From VMCP01 sp964408945 (lineage in GTDB: Bacteria; Bacteroidota; Bacteroidia; NS11-12g; UBA955), in assembly GCA_964408945.1 (NCBI GenBank), contig CAYPBJ010000002.1, positions 62,001 through 126,000 on the forward strand: a stretch of 64,000 nucleotides of DNA. The letters run 5' to 3'. Of the stretch, positions 35,863 through 44,219 are shown in pieces; the first letter of the stretch is position 1, and every line of letters starts with the position of its first letter. The translations under genes and the position numbers were made by a program. The notes beneath the pieces were generated by a model. It worked only from the letters and a program-made list of their open reading frames with translations, was not told the DNA's origin and ran no database searches.

Positions 35863-36573
35863 ATGTCAGGTAAGCTTTATATTGTTCCTACGCCTATTGG
35901 CAATTTGGGCGATATGACTTACCGGGCGGTAGAAGTTCTTAAATCAGTATCTAAAGTACTGGCTGAAGATACCCGAACCTCAAAAGTGTTGTTAAATCAT
36001 TATCAAATTACAACGCCTTTAGAGAGCTTTCATCTTCATAATGAACATTCCCGCTTAGCAAAATACATTCAAGAATTACAATCTGGGGTCGTTTTGGCCC
36101 AGATATCAGATGCAGGAACCCCGGCCATTTCAGATCCGGGGTTTTTGCTTGTTAGAGCTGCTTTGGAAAACGGTATTGCTGTTGAAGTTCTTCCAGGAGC
36201 TACTGCTTTTGTTCCGGCATTGGTAAAAAGTGGGTTTGCGCTGCATCGATTTACTTTTGAGGGATTTCTTCCTCAGAAAAAAGGCCGTCAAACCAAAATT
36301 CAAGAATTGGTAAACTCAAAAGATACGGTGGCATTTTATGAGAGTCCACATAAACTGTTAAAATCATTGGAAGCCTTAGCCTCTTTGTGTGAGACACATC
36401 GAAGAATTAGTGTTTCAAGAGAGTTAACCAAGAAGTTTGAAGAAACGGTTACGGGAACGTTAAACGAGGTGCTATCGCATTTTAAAGAGCATGCACCCAA
36501 AGGAGAATTTGTTGTAGTTTTGGAAGGCAAGGATTATTCCAAGTTAGACCAAAATGAATCAGATGATGAATAA
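35863..36573 (+). CDS. rsmI: 16S rRNA (cytidine-1402 2'-O)-methyltransferase
   Basis: RsmI adds the 2'-O-methyl group to C1402 in the ribosomal decoding centre using S-adenosylmethionine. The 236-residue protein has the tetrapyrrole-methylase fold, with LYIVPTPIGNLGDMTYRAVE at the start, AEDTRTSKVLLNHY, SDAGTPAISDPGF, EVLPGATAFVPALVKSG and FYESPHKL. It follows rny by 7 bp and its last 20 bp overlap lnt. Confidence 0.97.
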   Translation: MSGKLYIVPTPIGNLGDMTYRAVEVLKSVSKVLAEDTRTSKVLLNHYQITTPLESFHLHNEHSRLAKYIQELQSGVVLAQISDAGTPAISDPGFLLVRAALENGIAVEVLPGATAFVPALVKSGFALHRFTFEGFLPQKKGRQTKIQELVNSKDTVAFYESPHKLLKSLEALASLCETHRRISVSRELTKKFEETVTGTLNEVLSHFKEHAPKGEFVVVLEGKDYSKLDQNESDDE

Positions 36574-38203
36574 GTTCAGAACATTGCCTACATGGGCATT
36601 GGTTCTTTTGCCCGCAATTTTATTTGTTTTAGCCTGGGAGCCCATTGGATTTTGGCCCTTATTGTTCGTTTCTTTTATTCCGTTATTTCTTTTGGGGGAA
36701 CGATATTCAGGATATTTTAATTCCAAAGCAAAATTTTACGGCTTTCTGTACTTAGCTATTTTGGGTTGGAATATTTCTACTACCTGGTGGGTTTGGTTTG
36801 CATCTGCCTGGGGCGCGGTGAGTATGCTCATTTTGAACTCTTTGTTTATGTTGATTCCTTTTGGAATCTGGAGATTCATTAAACGGAGGCTGAATGATGG
36901 CAATAATTTGAAAAGTGAGTTTTTTGTATGGGGAATATTCATTTTCTCCTGGTTGTTTTATGAATATGGGCATCACCGATGGGATTTGAGTTGGCCTTGG
37001 CTTGCATTGGGAAATGGATTTTCAACGGCCATTCCGTTTGTTCAATGGTATGAATATACAGGTACTCTGGGCGGTTCTTTTTGGGTGCTATGCGGAAATA
37101 TTATTTTATATCGACTATTGATCGCTTATTCACCGACGAGTAAAATTAATCGCAGTTCAAAAGTTCTAGTGCCCTTGTTTTGGATTTTACCCATTTCCTT
37201 TTCTTTGATTCTTGGGAATCTAGCAGAAAAAAATATCCAACAGGGAGAAAAAATAAAGGTGGCAGTTTTGCAGCCAAGTTTTGATCCATGGAATGAAAAG
37301 TTTGTCAGAGACCCGATTGATATGCAAAATGAAATGCTTCGAATTTCAAAACAGGGTATGGCTGATGCAGGAGATTCTGTAGATTGGCTTTTATGGCCAG
37401 AAACGTGTCTGGTGAATAGTGTAGACGTTGATCAAATTGAAAGCAATTATCAAGTAGCTTTATTGAGGAGGTATTTACTGCAAGACAGTTTGAATCCAAA
37501 TTTGAGCCTTCTAACGGGTTTTTCAGGAATTCGTTATTACAACACTACAGTTAAACCCAATCGCAGCGCAAGAAAAAGTAGGTATGATAGTAGTGTGTAT
37601 TTGAATTTGTATAATTCGGCGTTGTTTTTGAACAATTCTGCTGCTCCACAAGTGTATCATAAAAGTAAGTTGGTACCAGGTACCGAGCAGATGCCATTCA
37701 TTCAGACGTTTCCAATTTTAGAAAAATTGGCTGTTACCTTAGATGAAAACAGCACAACGGGAAGTTTAGGAGTCAGTGATAGTGCTTCAGCACTTGGAGT
37801 GAAAAATTCCGTTGCTCCCATTATTTGTTATGAGAGTATTTATGGTGAATATGTAAGTGATTACGTTAAAAACGGGGCTCAGTGGTTGGGAATAATCACC
37901 AACGATGCTTGGTGGGAAAATACGCCAGGTTACAAACAACACTTTTCGTATGCTCGTTTGAGGGCCATAGAGACGCGCAAATGGGTAGCAAGGTCTGCCA
38001 ATACTGGAATCAGTGGATTTATTGATCCAACGGGCGCTGAATATCAAAAAACGGATTGGTACGAGAAGAAATGCGTTGTTCAGAACATCTTTGCAAATGA
38101 GATTAGTACATTTTATTCCAAAATCAATGATTTGATAGTGATTGGCGTTTTGTTGTTTATGTACTTGCTTTTTGGAGCGATTGCCATTGCCAAGCGTCTT
38201 TGA
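36554..38203 (+). CDS. lnt: Apolipoprotein N-acyltransferase
   Basis: Lnt adds the third acyl chain to lipoproteins in the inner membrane, a step before Lol-type sorting. The 549-residue protein has an N-terminal multi-helix region and a C-terminal nitrilase domain with the Glu-Lys-Cys triad: WPET (about residue 283), YHKSKLVPG (about 370) and ICYES (about 425). It starts 20 bp inside rsmI; ATGs at 36563 or 36566 are alternatives. The many lipoproteins in this window are its likely substrates. Its 3' end overlaps convergent galE by 47 bp. Confidence 0.95.
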   Translation: MNQMMNKFRTLPTWALVLLPAILFVLAWEPIGFWPLLFVSFIPLFLLGERYSGYFNSKAKFYGFLYLAILGWNISTTWWVWFASAWGAVSMLILNSLFMLIPFGIWRFIKRRLNDGNNLKSEFFVWGIFIFSWLFYEYGHHRWDLSWPWLALGNGFSTAIPFVQWYEYTGTLGGSFWVLCGNIILYRLLIAYSPTSKINRSSKVLVPLFWILPISFSLILGNLAEKNIQQGEKIKVAVLQPSFDPWNEKFVRDPIDMQNEMLRISKQGMADAGDSVDWLLWPETCLVNSVDVDQIESNYQVALLRRYLLQDSLNPNLSLLTGFSGIRYYNTTVKPNRSARKSRYDSSVYLNLYNSALFLNNSAAPQVYHKSKLVPGTEQMPFIQTFPILEKLAVTLDENSTTGSLGVSDSASALGVKNSVAPIICYESIYGEYVSDYVKNGAQWLGIITNDAWWENTPGYKQHFSYARLRAIETRKWVARSANTGISGFIDPTGAEYQKTDWYEKKCVVQNIFANEISTFYSKINDLIVIGVLLFMYLLFGAIAIAKRL

Positions 38204-39173
38204 GCATGTCGCTCAAATCTTTTTTTGCCTTCCAGCCCAAAACAGTTTCAACTTTAGTGGTTTCAGCCCAAACTTTTACCACATCTCCGGGTCGTCTTGG
38301 ACCCATTTTATAAGGGACTTTTAGATTGTTTACCTGTTCGAAGGTTTGAATCACCTCTAAAACTGAACTTCCATTTCCTGTTCCAATATTAAACACTTCA
38401 AAATTGTGCTCAAATTGAGATTTTAAGAGACGTTTAAGAGCGTGAACGTGTGCTTCGGCAAGGTCAACTACATGAATATAATCTCGAATGCACGTGCCAT
38501 CAGGGGTGTCATAGTCATTGCCATGAATGGTCAATTCGCCTCTTATTCCAGCAACCGCTTGCGTGAGGTAAGGTATGAGATTATTGGGTATTCCCAAAGG
38601 AAGTTCACCTATTATCCCTGAGGGGTGGGCTCCAATAGGATTAAAATATCTCAAACATTGGGTTTTGAGCCAATTTTGGTTGTCTTTTAATATCACCTCA
38701 CCCATTTGTTTGGTTGCTCCATAGGGTGATTCAGCGGGTTTTGTTTTGGTGGACTCTTTTACAGGGATTTCATCAGGTTCGCCATAAACGGTACAACTGG
38801 AACTAAAAACTATGTTGTCAGAATTTGCCATTTTCATGGCTTCAAGAAGACTTAACAGTCCACCCACATTATTTTGATAGTATTCAAGCGGTTTTTCTAC
38901 ACTTTCCCCAACGGCTTTATATGCAGCGAAATGTATGGTAGCTAAGGGCTGATGTTCGCTGAATAATTTGGATAGAATTTGGCCATTATTGACATCGCCA
39001 ATGATGCAGATGGGTTTGTGGCCAATCAGTTTTTCTAAGCCATCTAAGACTGCAATGTTGGTATTGCTTAAATTATCAATGATTATGGGTTCAAAACCAG
39101 CTTTATGTAGAGCAACAACAGTATGAGAACCAATAAAACCTAGGCCTCCTGTAACGAGAATTTTTTGTTTCAT
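38157..39173 (-). CDS. galE: UDP-glucose 4-epimerase
   Basis: GalE interconverts UDP-glucose and UDP-galactose with bound NAD. The 338-residue SDR protein has the glycine-rich GGLGFIGSHT, the catalytic SSSCTVYG serine/threonine region and YGATK (YxxxK), plus SPYGATKQMGE and GTGNGSSVLEV. It follows the WlbB-type acetyltransferase gene with no gap, so both probably share the promoter at 39754-39761. The last 47 bp run antisense into lnt. Confidence 0.96.
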   Translation of the reverse strand: MKQKILVTGGLGFIGSHTVVALHKAGFEPIIIDNLSNTNIAVLDGLEKLIGHKPICIIGDVNNGQILSKLFSEHQPLATIHFAAYKAVGESVEKPLEYYQNNVGGLLSLLEAMKMANSDNIVFSSSCTVYGEPDEIPVKESTKTKPAESPYGATKQMGEVILKDNQNWLKTQCLRYFNPIGAHPSGIIGELPLGIPNNLIPYLTQAVAGIRGELTIHGNDYDTPDGTCIRDYIHVVDLAEAHVHALKRLLKSQFEHNFEVFNIGTGNGSSVLEVIQTFEQVNNLKVPYKMGPRRPGDVVKVWAETTKVETVLGWKAKKDLSDMLKDAWQWQSLQKAST

Positions 39174-39749
39174 TTATAAGGAAATTACCTGTTCAGGGCC
39201 TATTTTCTGATATTTCTCACCTGTAGTTGGGCAAGTGGCAAAGCCATTTTGATCAAATATGAGTTTTTCTCCGTGTTTGCTCATCCATCCGATGATTCTC
39301 ATGGGTACACCTACAACCATAGCATATGGTGGTACATCTTTATTGACAACAGATCCGGCACCTACAAAACAGTATTCACCCAAGGTTGAACCACAAACAA
39401 TGGTGGCATTAGCACCCACGCTACAGCCTTTTTTCAACAGGGTATTTCTAAATTCATGTTTCCTTTCCACAAAGGCTCTTGGGTTCATCACATTGGTAAA
39501 GACCATGCTTGGACCTAAAAAACAGTCATCTTCAACAGTTACATTTGCGTACACTGAAACGTTATTTTGAATTTTTACTCCGTTACCAATGTTGACGTTA
39601 TTGTCAATATACACGTTTTGCCCAATGTTGCAGTTTTTGCCTAAAGTAGATTTTGGCATTACATGGCTGAAATGCCAAATTTTTGAACCTTCACCAATTT
39701 GTGCACCCTCATCAATGATGGCGGTTGGGTGAGCGAAGAAATTACTCAT
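39174..39749 (-). CDS. Hexapeptide-repeat sugar N-acetyltransferase (WlbB/WbpD-like)
   Basis: This 191-residue left-handed beta-helix protein has many hexapeptide units (IGEGSKIWHFSHV, IGQNVYIDNNVNIGNGVKI). The segment FTNVMNPRAF...RKHEFRNTLLKKGCSVGANATI is typical of the WbpD/WlbB group. That group acetylates the 3-amino group of UDP-2-acetamido-3-amino-2,3-dideoxy-glucuronate for surface glycans. The dehydrogenase and aminotransferase partners are not in the window. A TAATTTTG -7 element ends 4 nt before the ATG. Confidence 0.85.
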   Translation of the reverse strand: MSNFFAHPTAIIDEGAQIGEGSKIWHFSHVMPKSTLGKNCNIGQNVYIDNNVNIGNGVKIQNNVSVYANVTVEDDCFLGPSMVFTNVMNPRAFVERKHEFRNTLLKKGCSVGANATIVCGSTLGEYCFVGAGSVVNKDVPPYAMVVGVPMRIIGWMSKHGEKLIFDQNGFATCPTTGEKYQKIGPEQVISL

Positions 39750-39753
39750 GGTT

Positions 39754-39761
39754 CAAAATTA
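39754..39761 (-). promoter_or_regulatory. -7 element of the WlbB-like/galE unit (N4-ATG type)
   Basis: The minus strand reads TAATTTTG, AACC, then the ATG at 39749. No -33 is visible at the usual spacing. Confidence 0.5.
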
Positions 39762-39794
39762 TGGAAATGGTCCCGATATTGGTGGTTGCTATAT

Positions 39795-39830
39795 CAAAAA
39801 AAAGAGGGAGTCCGAAAACTCCCTCCTCTT
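39795..39830 (-). terminator. Intrinsic terminator of the OmpA-family gene
   Basis: GAGGGAGT (39804-39811) pairs with ACTCCCTC (39818-39825) around a 6-nt loop. On the minus strand an eight-T tract follows. It lies about 30 bp after the OmpA stop codon. Confidence 0.9.
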
Positions 39831-39857
39831 TTGGTATAGTTTGGTTGTTGTTGTGTC

Positions 39858-41507
39858 TTAGTAAGTCAATACAAAATCAACTCTGCGGTTTTTGGTTTTA
39901 CCCGCTTTAGTAGAGTTATCAGCGATTGGCATTTCTTGTCCGTATCCTACAGCTTTCAAACGTGCACCGTTTACGCCTTTACCAGTAAGGTATTTTACAA
40001 CGGCAGCAGCGCGATCTTGGCTTAACTGTTTGTTAGCCGCAGCATCACCTACGTTGTCTGTGTGGCCTTGAACTTCAACCATAGCTTCTGGATAGTTATT
40101 CAAAATGTCAACCAAAGCATCCAAGCTCTTGTTTGAAGCAGCAGCAATTACTGCACTGTTGTTTTCGAAGTTGATACCTTGAGTGTATTTTTTCACTTGT
40201 TCAAGTACTTTCTCTTCAATTACTGGGCAGCCTTTGCTTTCAGCTTTACCTGGTTTGTCTAAACAACGGTCAACATTGTCAAATACTCCGTCGCCATCTG
40301 TATCTGGGCAACCTTCTGAACCTGCTGTACCTGGTTTTTCAGGACACTTATCGTCAATGTCAGCTACGTTATCGCCGTCTTTATCAGGACAACCTTTCAT
40401 GCTAGCCAAACCTGCAACTGTTGGACAACGGTCTAAGTTATCAGCTACTTTGTCACCATCGGTGTCAGGGCAACCTTTGAACTCGGGCAAACCAGCAATT
40501 TTAGGACAAGCATCATTTTTATCTGGGATACTGTCACCATCAGCGTCTGGGCAACCATTTAAGTTAGGATATCCTTTGATGTCGATACATTCGTCATCTC
40601 CATCTAACACACCGTCTTGGTCTGTATCAACGGGACAACCTTCTGAGTCAACAAATTTTCTGTATTTTGGAAGTGTTTTCTTACACTTATCGTATTTGTT
40701 TGGAACTCCATCTTCGTCTTCGTCTTTCATGCGCTTAGAACCTCCGCCAGACATTCCACCTTCGCCAATGGCATAAGAGAAACCTAAAGCATGATAACCC
40801 CAAGCATCGTTAGTACGATACAATTGATTTACCAAAGGTTTATCAGGTGAAGGATTTGGATCAGCATAGTTTGCACCATCCCAACGGTCATTGTAGGTAT
40901 ATGTCAAAGTGTATTGCCAGTGAAGAGCAAGTGCATCATTGATGAAGAATTTAAATCCTAAACCACCTTGAAGTGCAAAACCTAAATCAGTGATAGTATT
41001 TTGAACCAAGTGGTCGTTACCCCATTGGTCTGGGCGGTTAGCAGCTGTGTAAGGGTGTGGACCCCATTTGATTGTAGAGTGGGTGTAATATGCACCGGCT
41101 CCACCGTATACGTACGGAGCAAATTTAGCGTCTTCAGCTAAGATGCTTCCGTTGTTTAGTTTGTACCGTGCTCCAAAAATTAGATCTCCAGTTTGAGCAC
41201 GGAAACTACGCCAAAGGATGTCTCTTTCAGCAACGAAATTTGAGATGTCTTGGCTGAAACCAACTTCACCGGCACTTAAATTAACCACCGCATCAATGCT
41301 TGGGCTAATGTAATAAGCGAAGGCAGCGCCAGCGCCTTGATAGTTTGGTGCTTTAGAAAAGAATAATGAAGAACCCATGTCTCCAATATACTCTCTTAAT
41401 CCACCATTTATTTCAATGCTGTGAGTTCCGGGAGCTTGTGAAAATCCTGATGCTGAGACCAAGGATAGACAAGCGATGAAGGAATGCTTAAGGTAGTGTT
41501 TAATCAT
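39858..41507 (-). CDS. OmpA family protein with thrombospondin type 3 repeats
   Basis: This is a 549-residue outer-membrane protein. It has a signal peptide ending near SGFSQ, an N-terminal beta-barrel (to about residue 255), and a calcium-binding TSP3 region with about six D-x-D-x-D-G units (DEDEDGVPNKYDKC, DTDQDGVLDGDDEC and so on). A C-terminal OmpA domain (VEVQGHTDNVGD... LSQDRAAAVVKYL... NRRVDFVLTY) binds peptidoglycan. It probably ties the outer membrane to the cell wall and is likely abundant. It has its own -7 element 43 nt upstream and a strong terminator. Confidence 0.95.
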   Translation of the reverse strand: MIKHYLKHSFIACLSLVSASGFSQAPGTHSIEINGGLREYIGDMGSSLFFSKAPNYQGAGAAFAYYISPSIDAVVNLSAGEVGFSQDISNFVAERDILWRSFRAQTGDLIFGARYKLNNGSILAEDAKFAPYVYGGAGAYYTHSTIKWGPHPYTAANRPDQWGNDHLVQNTITDLGFALQGGLGFKFFINDALALHWQYTLTYTYNDRWDGANYADPNPSPDKPLVNQLYRTNDAWGYHALGFSYAIGEGGMSGGGSKRMKDEDEDGVPNKYDKCKKTLPKYRKFVDSEGCPVDTDQDGVLDGDDECIDIKGYPNLNGCPDADGDSIPDKNDACPKIAGLPEFKGCPDTDGDKVADNLDRCPTVAGLASMKGCPDKDGDNVADIDDKCPEKPGTAGSEGCPDTDGDGVFDNVDRCLDKPGKAESKGCPVIEEKVLEQVKKYTQGINFENNSAVIAAASNKSLDALVDILNNYPEAMVEVQGHTDNVGDAAANKQLSQDRAAAVVKYLTGKGVNGARLKAVGYGQEMPIADNSTKAGKTKNRRVDFVLTY

Positions 41508-41550
41508 ATTCCGTCCGATTTTTTTGGTTGTTTATAGATATAGTAGTTGA

Positions 41551-41558
41551 CAAATATA
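41551..41558 (-). promoter_or_regulatory. -7 element of the OmpA-family gene
   Basis: The minus strand reads TATATTTG (perfect TAnnTTTG), 43 nt before the ATG. This gives a clear 5' leader, unlike the N4-ATG genes. Confidence 0.5.
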
Positions 41559-41668
41559 GGAAACTCAATATTAAAAAAAAGGATTTTTGAAAATTTTACA
41601 CAGGTTTACCACATTTTTTTTGGGATAAAACCAGAATGCTTGAAAATTTTGGGGTAATACTAAAGAAC

Positions 41669-42127
41669 TTAGTTATATACCTGTACAATATTGCCGTTTC
41701 GAGAAATCGTGTATTGTGCGAGTCGGCCAGCGGCCGGACCAGAAAGTGGAAAACCTTGATACATATAGGTGCTTTTACAGCAAGGTTCAAATTCGGTTCC
41801 CTTGTAATTTCCACATTTCAATTGAATATTTATAGAGTCAACCCAAATGTTTGAGCATTGATTTCCAGGTTGATAGGCACATGTTCTTTCAAATGCATAC
41901 CACTGATCATCAAAATCATGAATGACAAGCACTCCTCTAACACCTCCATCAAAATAGGCATGTGTTCCAACATTGCTGAGATGCATGTATGAGGGTAAAT
42001 CTAGATCAATAACAATATTAACCAATCCTTTGGGAATGTTCTCGGTTACTCTGCGTGATTTATCGCACCCAGAAAACACAGATAGAATACTGAACAATAG
42101 AACTGCCCAAAGAGTTGATTTATTCAT
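41669..42127 (-). CDS. Lipoprotein with a degenerate Rieske-like domain
   Basis: This 152-residue protein has lipobox FSGC (Cys21). The mature part has the outline of a Rieske domain: ...YAFERTCAYQPGNQC..., then LKCGNYKGTEFEPCC, then YQGFPLSGPAAGRLAQY, where GPA and the following Leu/Tyr are typical. The usual C-x-H...C-x-x-H ligands are not intact: His positions are Tyr or missing, while several Cys remain. A normal 2Fe-2S Rieske centre is unlikely. The ATG at 42127 lies 8 bp inside the dehydrogenase gene, so the pair is translationally coupled. Confidence 0.7.
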   Translation of the reverse strand: MNKSTLWAVLLFSILSVFSGCDKSRRVTENIPKGLVNIVIDLDLPSYMHLSNVGTHAYFDGGVRGVLVIHDFDDQWYAFERTCAYQPGNQCSNIWVDSINIQLKCGNYKGTEFEPCCKSTYMYQGFPLSGPAAGRLAQYTISRNGNIVQVYN

Positions 42128-42962
42128 AATTGTAGAATCCTTTTTTAGTTTTTCGGCCATGAAAACCGGCATCTACTTTCTGTTTCTGAATTCTGCTGGG
42201 TCTGAATTTAGGATCAAATTGAAATTGCTCAAACATAGAGCTCGTAACCGAATAATTGGTTTCAACCCCAATTAAGTCCATCAACCTGAAAGGGCCCATC
42301 TTAAATCCGATACTTTCCATTAAACGATCAATAGTTTCGAAATCTGCAACGCCTTCTTCTAGAGCTTTTAGGGCTTCTACATAGTAATGCCGAGCAACTC
42401 TATTTACAATAAAACCGGGAGAGTCTTGAGCGTAAACAGCAGTTTTCCCGAGGGATATTGCCCAGTCAAATGCGGTTGCAGCTATTGAATCAGAAGTTGC
42501 CGCGCCTTTGATGATTTCCACTAGTTTCATCAAATGAGCTGGATTGAAAAAGTGAACACCAACCAATCTTTCGGGGTATTTAAGCACCGAGGCAATTTGG
42601 GTGATTGGAATTGAAGAAGTATTTGTAGCAAATATACAATTTGGGCTATTTTGTACTTCTAACTTTTGGAAGAGATCTTGTTTCAGAGGTAGTTTTTCAA
42701 GTATAGCCTCAAGAATTAAGTCAGCCTCGAGCTCTTCAAAGTTATTAGTGAATTTTAATTTTGAGAGGGTATTTATTTTTTGTTCCTCGGTTGATTTTCC
42801 CTTAGAAATGGACGTATCAATAAGTTGATTTATGTAGGCTTTAGCTTTGTTTAACGCATCAGTGTTGATGTCGTAAACCATGGTTTCATAGCCACTTTGC
42901 GCCGAGCAAAGCGCAATACCTGATCCCATAACACCAGAACCAATAATTGCTACGGTCTTCAT
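42120..42962 (-). CDS. 3-hydroxyacyl-CoA (3-hydroxybutyryl-CoA) dehydrogenase
   Basis: This 280-residue NAD-dependent dehydrogenase acts in beta-oxidation or butyryl/PHB-type metabolism, oxidising or forming 3-hydroxyacyl-CoA. It has the Rossmann motif IGSGVMGSGIA, the catalytic-His segment GVHFFNPAHLMKLVEII, and the C-terminal domain with SPGFIVNRVARHYYVEAL. It stands alone, without an enoyl-CoA hydratase domain, as in Hbd/FadB2. Its -7 element overlaps the stop codon of the upstream EnvC-like gene. The downstream Rieske-like lipoprotein overlaps by 8 bp. Confidence 0.93.
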   Translation of the reverse strand: MKTVAIIGSGVMGSGIALCSAQSGYETMVYDINTDALNKAKAYINQLIDTSISKGKSTEEQKINTLSKLKFTNNFEELEADLILEAILEKLPLKQDLFQKLEVQNSPNCIFATNTSSIPITQIASVLKYPERLVGVHFFNPAHLMKLVEIIKGAATSDSIAATAFDWAISLGKTAVYAQDSPGFIVNRVARHYYVEALKALEEGVADFETIDRLMESIGFKMGPFRLMDLIGVETNYSVTSSMFEQFQFDPKFRPSRIQKQKVDAGFHGRKTKKGFYNYE

Positions 42963-42966
42963 ATTA

Positions 42967-42974
42967 CAAATTTA
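42967..42974 (-). promoter_or_regulatory. -7 element of the hydroxyacyl-CoA dehydrogenase gene (N4-ATG type)
   Basis: The minus strand reads TAAATTTG, TAAT, then the ATG at 42962. Its first three bases are the TAA stop codon of the EnvC-like gene. Confidence 0.5.
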
Positions 42975-44219
42975 ACGAGATTTTAACCAGCCTTCAGGAT
43001 TTTGTTTGTCTTGACCTTGCCATACTTGGAATTGCAAAACGAATTTTCCGTCATCGTCTTCCATAATTTGTCCAATGGTTGTTCCGGTATTGATTTGTTC
43101 ACCTTTGGTGACAGTTACACTGCTTAACCTTGAATACACGGTAAAATATTCGCCATGGTTTACTAAAACGGCTTCTCCTTGTCCGGGAATGGAGAGAATG
43201 GCACTGACTGTACCTTTAAATACTGCTTTGGCCCTAGAACCGGATGAGGTTGTAATGTCTACCCCGTTATTTTCAAGGGTGATATTTTTAAATTCAGGGT
43301 GGGCATGTACACCAAAACGTTGTGAAATATATCCGCGATCTACCGGCCATGGAAGCCCACCTCTATTAGAAGAAAATGAATTGCTTAGGGCTCTTGATTC
43401 TGGTGTAAGGGAAGTTTCAGTTCGATCAGATTTGGTTGTTCCACTTGATTTTGAAGCAGTAGAATTGCGTTGTGAATTTCTAACTTGTCTTTTTCGCTCA
43501 GCTTCTATTTCTTTGGCAATGGCAAGTTTAATGGCTCGGTCGAGTTTTGCCATTTGTTTGCGTTTTTGCCTGATTTTATCTTGGAGTTCATCTTCCTTTG
43601 CAGAAAGAGTTTTGACTATTTGTACCTTTGATTCTTTGTCTACTTCTAGTTTTTGTTTTTCTTGCTCCTTAGATCCAAGCAATGAAGTTTTTTCGGCTTT
43701 GATGACATTCAGTTTGTTCAAAGCGGACTCCACTTCGGTTTGTTGTGTATTTAATTGAGAAATCTGATATCTTCGGTAATCGGATAGTTTTCTCAGGTAT
43801 TTCCAGCGACGTAGCGCTTGTTTTAGGTTAGTTGAAGTGAAAACAAATGCCACTTCTCTTCCTGACTTTCTGGTTTTATAGGCCTTTCTTACCGTCTTAC
43901 TGAGTTTTAATTTTTCAATTTGTAAATGAGCAATCAGAGTGTCTAAAAGACGGGATTGGTGTTGAATTTCCGATTCAGCAGCAACAACTTCAATGTTTAA
44001 ATTGGATATCAATACCTCGCGCTGTTCAATGATGCGACTTATAGTATTGAGTTGATGAAGGGTGGCGTTTTTTTCTTTTTGCGTGGATTTGAGTATTTTT
44101 TGACTTTCTGCTAGTTCTTTTTCAATTTTTAATCGCCTCGCTTCTAATGTCTTGCGAGACTGTCCATAACCCATTGAGGGTAATGCTAATAGAATGATCA
44201 AAAAATTCCAAATTCTCAT
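42972..44219 (-). CDS. EnvC-like murein hydrolase activator (degenerate LytM/M23 domain)
   Basis: This 415-residue protein has a signal peptide (to about residue 19), a long Lys/Glu/Gln-rich coiled coil (about 20-250), a Ser/Thr-rich linker and a C-terminal LytM domain. The zinc ligands of active M23 enzymes are missing. NNGVDI (ending at residue 322) lacks the first His, YSRL (from 362) replaces Y-x-H-L, and LQFQV (from 396) replaces H-x-H. As in E. coli EnvC it should therefore activate amidases at the division septum rather than cut murein itself. The start overlaps DUF4292 by 4 bp (ATGA). Confidence 0.9.
   Translation of the reverse strand: MRIWNFLIILLALPSMGYGQSRKTLEARRLKIEKELAESQKILKSTQKEKNATLHQLNTISRIIEQREVLISNLNIEVVAAESEIQHQSRLLDTLIAHLQIEKLKLSKTVRKAYKTRKSGREVAFVFTSTNLKQALRRWKYLRKLSDYRRYQISQLNTQQTEVESALNKLNVIKAEKTSLLGSKEQEKQKLEVDKESKVQIVKTLSAKEDELQDKIRQKRKQMAKLDRAIKLAIAKEIEAERKRQVRNSQRNSTASKSSGTTKSDRTETSLTPESRALSNSFSSNRGGLPWPVDRGYISQRFGVHAHPEFKNITLENNGVDITTSSGSRAKAVFKGTVSAILSIPGQGEAVLVNHGEYFTVYSRLSSVTVTKGEQINTGTTIGQIMEDDDGKFVLQFQVWQGQDKQNPEGWLKSR

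Noticed and set aside
40260..40740. Regularly spaced similar DNA segments that could suggest a CRISPR or minisatellite
   Set aside because: They are the coding repeats of calcium-binding TSP3 units and stay in frame. Spacing and sequence vary as in protein repeats.
40183..40776. 197-codon open frame on the plus strand, rich in Ser/Pro
   Set aside because: It is antisense to the TSP3 repeats of the OmpA-family gene. The regular GAT-rich repeat coding keeps the opposite strand open; the protein has no start context or family resemblance.
43075..43758. 227-codon open frame on the plus strand
   Set aside because: It is a shadow of the EnvC-like gene. The coiled-coil codon bias on the minus strand leaves a Ser/Cys-rich antisense frame.
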